Assembly (NCBI GenBank): GCA_964576515.1
Contig: CAZNUW010000015.1
Location: 1-64,000 of the forward strand
DNA length: 64,000 nucleotides
Direction: 5' to 3'
Source of the DNA: SHVO01 sp964576515
GTDB lineage: Bacteria > Pseudomonadota > Alphaproteobacteria > Rhodospirillales > Rhodospirillaceae
Positions 61,218-64,000 of this stretch are shown in pieces. A program made the position numbers and the translations under genes. Position 1 is the stretch's first letter; each line of letters opens with the position of its first letter. Below the pieces are notes generated by a model. It had not been told where the DNA came from. It made no database searches and saw nothing but the letters and a program-made list of their open reading frames with translations.

Positions 61218-62717
61218 ATGTCCATGACTCATGTATCCGGTCCCACCGCGCCCGATATCCTGATTGTCGACGACGAGGCCGATATCCGCACAGCCGTCGG
61301 CGGCATCCTTCAGGACGAGGGGTACACCACGCGCGAGGCGGCGTCCGCCGAACAGGCGCTCGAACAGGTCAAGACGCGCGCACCCTCGGCCATCATCCTC
61401 GACATCTGGCTCGAAGGCAGCCGCATGGACGGCTTGCAGGTGCTGGCGGCCATCAAGGCGCTGCGTCCGGCCGTGCCCGTGATCATGATCTCGGGGCACG
61501 GCACCATCGCGACCGCTGTGGAAGCGATCAAACAAGGGGCCTACGACTTCATTGAAAAACCGTTCCAGGCGGACCGGCTCCTGCTGGTGCTGGGACGGGC
61601 GCTTGAGTCCGCGCGTCTGAAGCGCGAGAACCTGGAACTGCGCACGCGCGCCGGCGCGCCGGAGCAGTTGATCGGTTCCTGCGCGGCCATCGCGGGCCTG
61701 CGTCGCACCATCGAACGTGTGGGGCCCACGGGATCGCGTGTGCTCATCTCGGGTCCGGCCGGGTCGGGCAAGGAGATCGTTGCGCGGCAGATCCATATGC
61801 ACTCGTCGCGTGCCCACGGTCCGTTCGTCGTGGTGAACTGCGCCTCGCTGCATCCCGACCGTTTGGCGGAAATGCTGTTCGGCGGCCAGAAAGCCCAGGG
61901 CGAAGAGTCCGCGGGCCTGCTGGAGCGCGCCGACGGCGGCACCTTGCTGCTGGACGAGGTCGGCGACATGCCGCTCGCCAGCCAAAGCAGCATCATCCGC
62001 ATTCTCCAGGACCAGAAAGTCGAACGCATCAACGCCCACGGGGCGGTGGAAGTGGACGTGCGCGTCATCGCCACGACCAACCGCGACCTGCGCGCCGAGG
62101 TGAAGAAAGGCCTGTTCCGCGAGGAACTGTTCTATCGTTTGAGCGTGGTGCCCGTGCAGGTGCCTTCGCTGGCCGATCGGCGCGAGGATGTGCCGGAACT
62201 TGCCCGTCATTTGATGGACCGCGCGGCCGGCGCCGAAGGTTTGCCGCGCCGCGTCCTGGGTGAGGATGCGATCACAGCCCTTCAAGCTTATCCGTGGCCG
62301 GGCAACGTCCGTCAGCTTCGCAACGCCATCAATTGGCTTCTGATCCTTGCCCCGGGCGGCATGACCGATCCGATCCGCGCCGACATGCTGCCGCCGGAAA
62401 TCAACAGCGAAACGCCGCAGATGCTGAAGCTGCAGCGCTCGGACGAGATCATGACCTTGCCGCTGCGCGAGGCCCGCGAAATGTTCGAGCGCGAATATCT
62501 GATGGCGCAGGTGATCCGCTACGGCGGGAACATCTCCCGCACCGCGGATTTCGTGGGGATGGAGCGCTCGGCGCTCCACAGGAAACTGAAATCGCTGGGC
62601 GTCAACACCGACGCCCGCCGCCGCGAACAGGTTCCCCCTTTGCGCGAAGTGCGTAATGATGTGCCCGATTCGTTACCGCGCCCGCTTCCGCTCAAACGTC
62701 CATTCTCGGTTTCCTGA
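61218..62717 (+). CDS. ntrX: Response regulator NtrX without the GAFTGA loop
   Basis: The 499-residue regulator has a receiver domain (phospho-Asp62 in AIILDIWLEGSRMDG), an AAA+ domain with Walker A GPAGSGKE (179-186) and Walker B (GGTLLLDEVGDMP, about 240-252), and a Fis-type end (GGNISRTADFVGMERSALHRKL). Where sigma54 activators carry GAFTGA, the segment LFGGQKAQGEESAGLLERADGG lacks it, so a direct sigma54 contact is doubtful. The start immediately follows the ntrY stop. Confidence 0.94.
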   Translation: MSMTHVSGPTAPDILIVDDEADIRTAVGGILQDEGYTTREAASAEQALEQVKTRAPSAIILDIWLEGSRMDGLQVLAAIKALRPAVPVIMISGHGTIATAVEAIKQGAYDFIEKPFQADRLLLVLGRALESARLKRENLELRTRAGAPEQLIGSCAAIAGLRRTIERVGPTGSRVLISGPAGSGKEIVARQIHMHSSRAHGPFVVVNCASLHPDRLAEMLFGGQKAQGEESAGLLERADGGTLLLDEVGDMPLASQSSIIRILQDQKVERINAHGAVEVDVRVIATTNRDLRAEVKKGLFREELFYRLSVVPVQVPSLADRREDVPELARHLMDRAAGAEGLPRRVLGEDAITALQAYPWPGNVRQLRNAINWLLILAPGGMTDPIRADMLPPEINSETPQMLKLQRSDEIMTLPLREAREMFEREYLMAQVIRYGGNISRTADFVGMERSALHRKLKSLGVNTDARRREQVPPLREVRNDVPDSLPRPLPLKRPFSVS

Positions 62718-62739
62718 GTCGCCATTTTCTGAGTGCACC

Positions 62740-63618
62740 ATGTCTCATATCGCCTATGTCAACGGCCGCTACCTGCCGCAACGCGACGCCACCGTCCATA
62801 TCGAGGACCGCGGTTATCAGTTCGCGGACGGCGTTTATGAGGTCTTCCTGGTGTGGCGCGGGGTGCCGATCGATTACGGCCCGCATATCGTGCGTCTGAA
62901 GCGCTCCCTGGACGAGCTCAAGATGCGCGAACCCATGAGCCCGGGCGCGATGACCGTGGTGATGAAGGAGATCGTGCGCCGCAACTATATCGACACCGGG
63001 ATTGTGTATGTCCAGGTGAACCGGGGCGTCGCCTCGCGCGCGCATCCGTTCCCGGGCGCTTCGGTGAAGCCGAGCATGGTGGTCACCGCCAAACACTTCC
63101 CGGGATCGTCGGACGCAATGGCCGAAAAAGGCGCGAAGGTCGTCACGGCGCGCGACATCCGCTGGGAGCGCCGCGACATCAAAAGCGTCGGCCTGCTTGC
63201 CAACGTGCTCGCGCGCCAAAGCGCCGCGGAATCGAAGGCCTACGAGGCGATGCTGGTCACGGCCGACGGCAAGGTCACGGAGGCCAGCGCTTCCAACGCC
63301 TGGATCATCACCGCCGACAAGACCATCGTGACCCATCCGACCACGAACGAAATCTTGGGCGGAATCACGCGCGCCACGGTGCGCGACCTGGCCAAGGAAG
63401 CCGGCTACAAGATCGAGGAACGCCCCTTCACCCTGGACGAAGCCCTGAACGCCAAGGAAGTGTTTCTGACCGGGACGACGACCTTCGTTATGCCGATCTC
63501 CCAAATCGACGACAAACCCATCGGCAACGGCGCCGCCGGGCTGATCTCGCTCGATCTGCGCCGCCGCTATCGCGCCTATCTGGATTCCACCAAGCCGGAA
63601 ACGGCCTGGAATGTCTGA
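62740..63618 (+). CDS. dat: D-amino acid aminotransferase-like class IV PLP enzyme
   Basis: The 292-residue enzyme has the class IV fold: DRGYQFADGVYEVFLVWRG, PLP-Lys148 in RRDIKSVGLLANVLARQ, TADGKVTEASASNAW and the LTGTTTFVMPISQIDD end. It probably makes D-glutamate or D-alanine, but branched-chain or other D-amino acids are possible. The ATG at 62740 is preferred. It follows ntrX and overlaps the next gene by 8 bp; a dat gene after ntrX is a known alphaproteobacterial arrangement. Confidence 0.9.
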   Translation: MSHIAYVNGRYLPQRDATVHIEDRGYQFADGVYEVFLVWRGVPIDYGPHIVRLKRSLDELKMREPMSPGAMTVVMKEIVRRNYIDTGIVYVQVNRGVASRAHPFPGASVKPSMVVTAKHFPGSSDAMAEKGAKVVTARDIRWERRDIKSVGLLANVLARQSAAESKAYEAMLVTADGKVTEASASNAWIITADKTIVTHPTTNEILGGITRATVRDLAKEAGYKIEERPFTLDEALNAKEVFLTGTTTFVMPISQIDDKPIGNGAAGLISLDLRRRYRAYLDSTKPETAWNV

Positions 63619-64000
63619 CGCGCAGCGTCTGTCGCTGCCGCGGCCACGAGCGCTTCTGTTCGACTGGGACAACACCCTGGTCGATACCTGGCCGTGTATT
63701 GGGAAGGCGACCAATATCACCCTCGAGGCCATGGGCCACGATCCCTGGACGCCGGAGGAAATCCGCCGGCGCGTCGCCGGTTCCCTGCGCGATACCTTTC
63801 CGCAGATCTACGGCGCGCGCTGGGAAGAAGCGCGCGACATCTATTACAAGGCGTTCGGCGATGTGCACCTTGAGATGCTCGCGACCCTGGATGGGGCCGA
63901 GGATGTGCTGACCCTCGCGCAGGAGGCCGGGCTCTACCTCGGCATCGTCAGCAACAAGACCGGCCGGTACCTGCGCGCCGAAGCCGACCATCTGAAATGG
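63611..64000 (+). CDS. HAD-superfamily hydrolase (3' end cut by window edge)
   Basis: The gene runs off the window after 130 codons. The first HAD motif is RALLFDWDNTLVDTW (nucleophile Asp and second Asp), and the second motif comes from IVSNKTGRYL. The cap region lies between. It resembles phosphoglycolate phosphatase-like hydrolases, but the substrate is not predictable. The ATG overlaps the dat stop by 8 bp, which implies co-translation. Confidence 0.9.
   Translation, partial: MSDAQRLSLPRPRALLFDWDNTLVDTWPCIGKATNITLEAMGHDPWTPEEIRRRVAGSLRDTFPQIYGARWEEARDIYYKAFGDVHLEMLATLDGAEDVLTLAQEAGLYLGIVSNKTGRYLRAEADHLKW

Noticed and set aside
60690..62579. A 629-residue leftward frame opposite ntrY and ntrX
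   Set aside because: Same reason: antisense, no family pattern, composition dominated by His, Arg and Gln.

Overview
The window is a stretch of high-GC chromosome from a free-living alphaproteobacterium, probably of a Rhodospirillales-like or other deep-branching lineage. Evidence for this is the fused ispDF gene followed by dusB-ntrB-ntrC-ntrY-ntrX-dat, the block bamE / ubiquinol-cytochrome c chaperone / DUF177 / rpmF / plsX / fabH / ihfA / merR / tRNA-Pro, the M23 peptidase-bactofilin pair, and a RibB protein with a degenerate GTP-cyclohydrolase half. No transposase, integrase, phage gene or CRISPR array was seen, so most of the window is core genome.

Layout. 1-161 is the tail of a KgtP-like MFS permease. 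291-7088 is the most accessory-looking part: five co-directional exported proteins (a DUF1592-family lipoprotein with a CxxCH motif, a Tat-exported DUF1552 protein, a three-unit COG4315-type repeat protein, an unrecognised secreted protein, and an exported creatininase-fold protein lacking three usual metal ligands). 7114-18192 holds envelope and housekeeping genes (pncC-pgpA, M23 peptidase-bactofilin, slt, dapA, smpB, a small molybdoenzyme, glutathione peroxidase, a UDG, folK, rpoZ), with a striking AT-rich inverted repeat near 16975. 18314-25718 is a long co-oriented run rsh-DUF2062-pdxJ-acpS-lepB-rnc-era-(small membrane protein)-recO, followed by parC. 28072-35113 is mixed: a Crp/Fnr regulator, DUF1801, arginyltransferase-like bpt, an orphan motB, a penicillin-acylase-family enzyme, DUF6898 and a lectin-like secreted protein. 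35136-42946 is rpiB-glyA-nrdR-ribD-ribE-ribB-ribH-nusB-thiL plus a FliL-like protein. 43167-46579 has the proton pyrophosphatase and a secreted beta-propeller. 46604-51928 is the bamE to tRNA-Pro block. 52024-53857 has small genes (two hypotheticals, cutA, a Lys/Ala-rich basic protein, a SemiSWEET). 54009-64000 is ispDF, dusB, the two nitrogen-responsive two-component systems NtrBC and NtrYX, dat and a truncated HAD hydrolase.

How the genes work together. Riboflavin synthesis (ribD, ribE, ribB, ribH) is nearly complete except for a credible GTP cyclohydrolase II. Fatty acid and phospholipid initiation (plsX, fabH, acpS, pgpA), cell-wall shaping (M23-bactofilin, slt), RNA processing (rnc, era, smpB, nusB), and nitrogen and stringent control (NtrBC, NtrYX, Rsh, omega) are all represented. 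The best candidate for an undescribed system is the exported five-gene cluster at the left end. Its parts look like components of a cell-envelope redox or degradative complex, but no substrate can be read from sequence alone.
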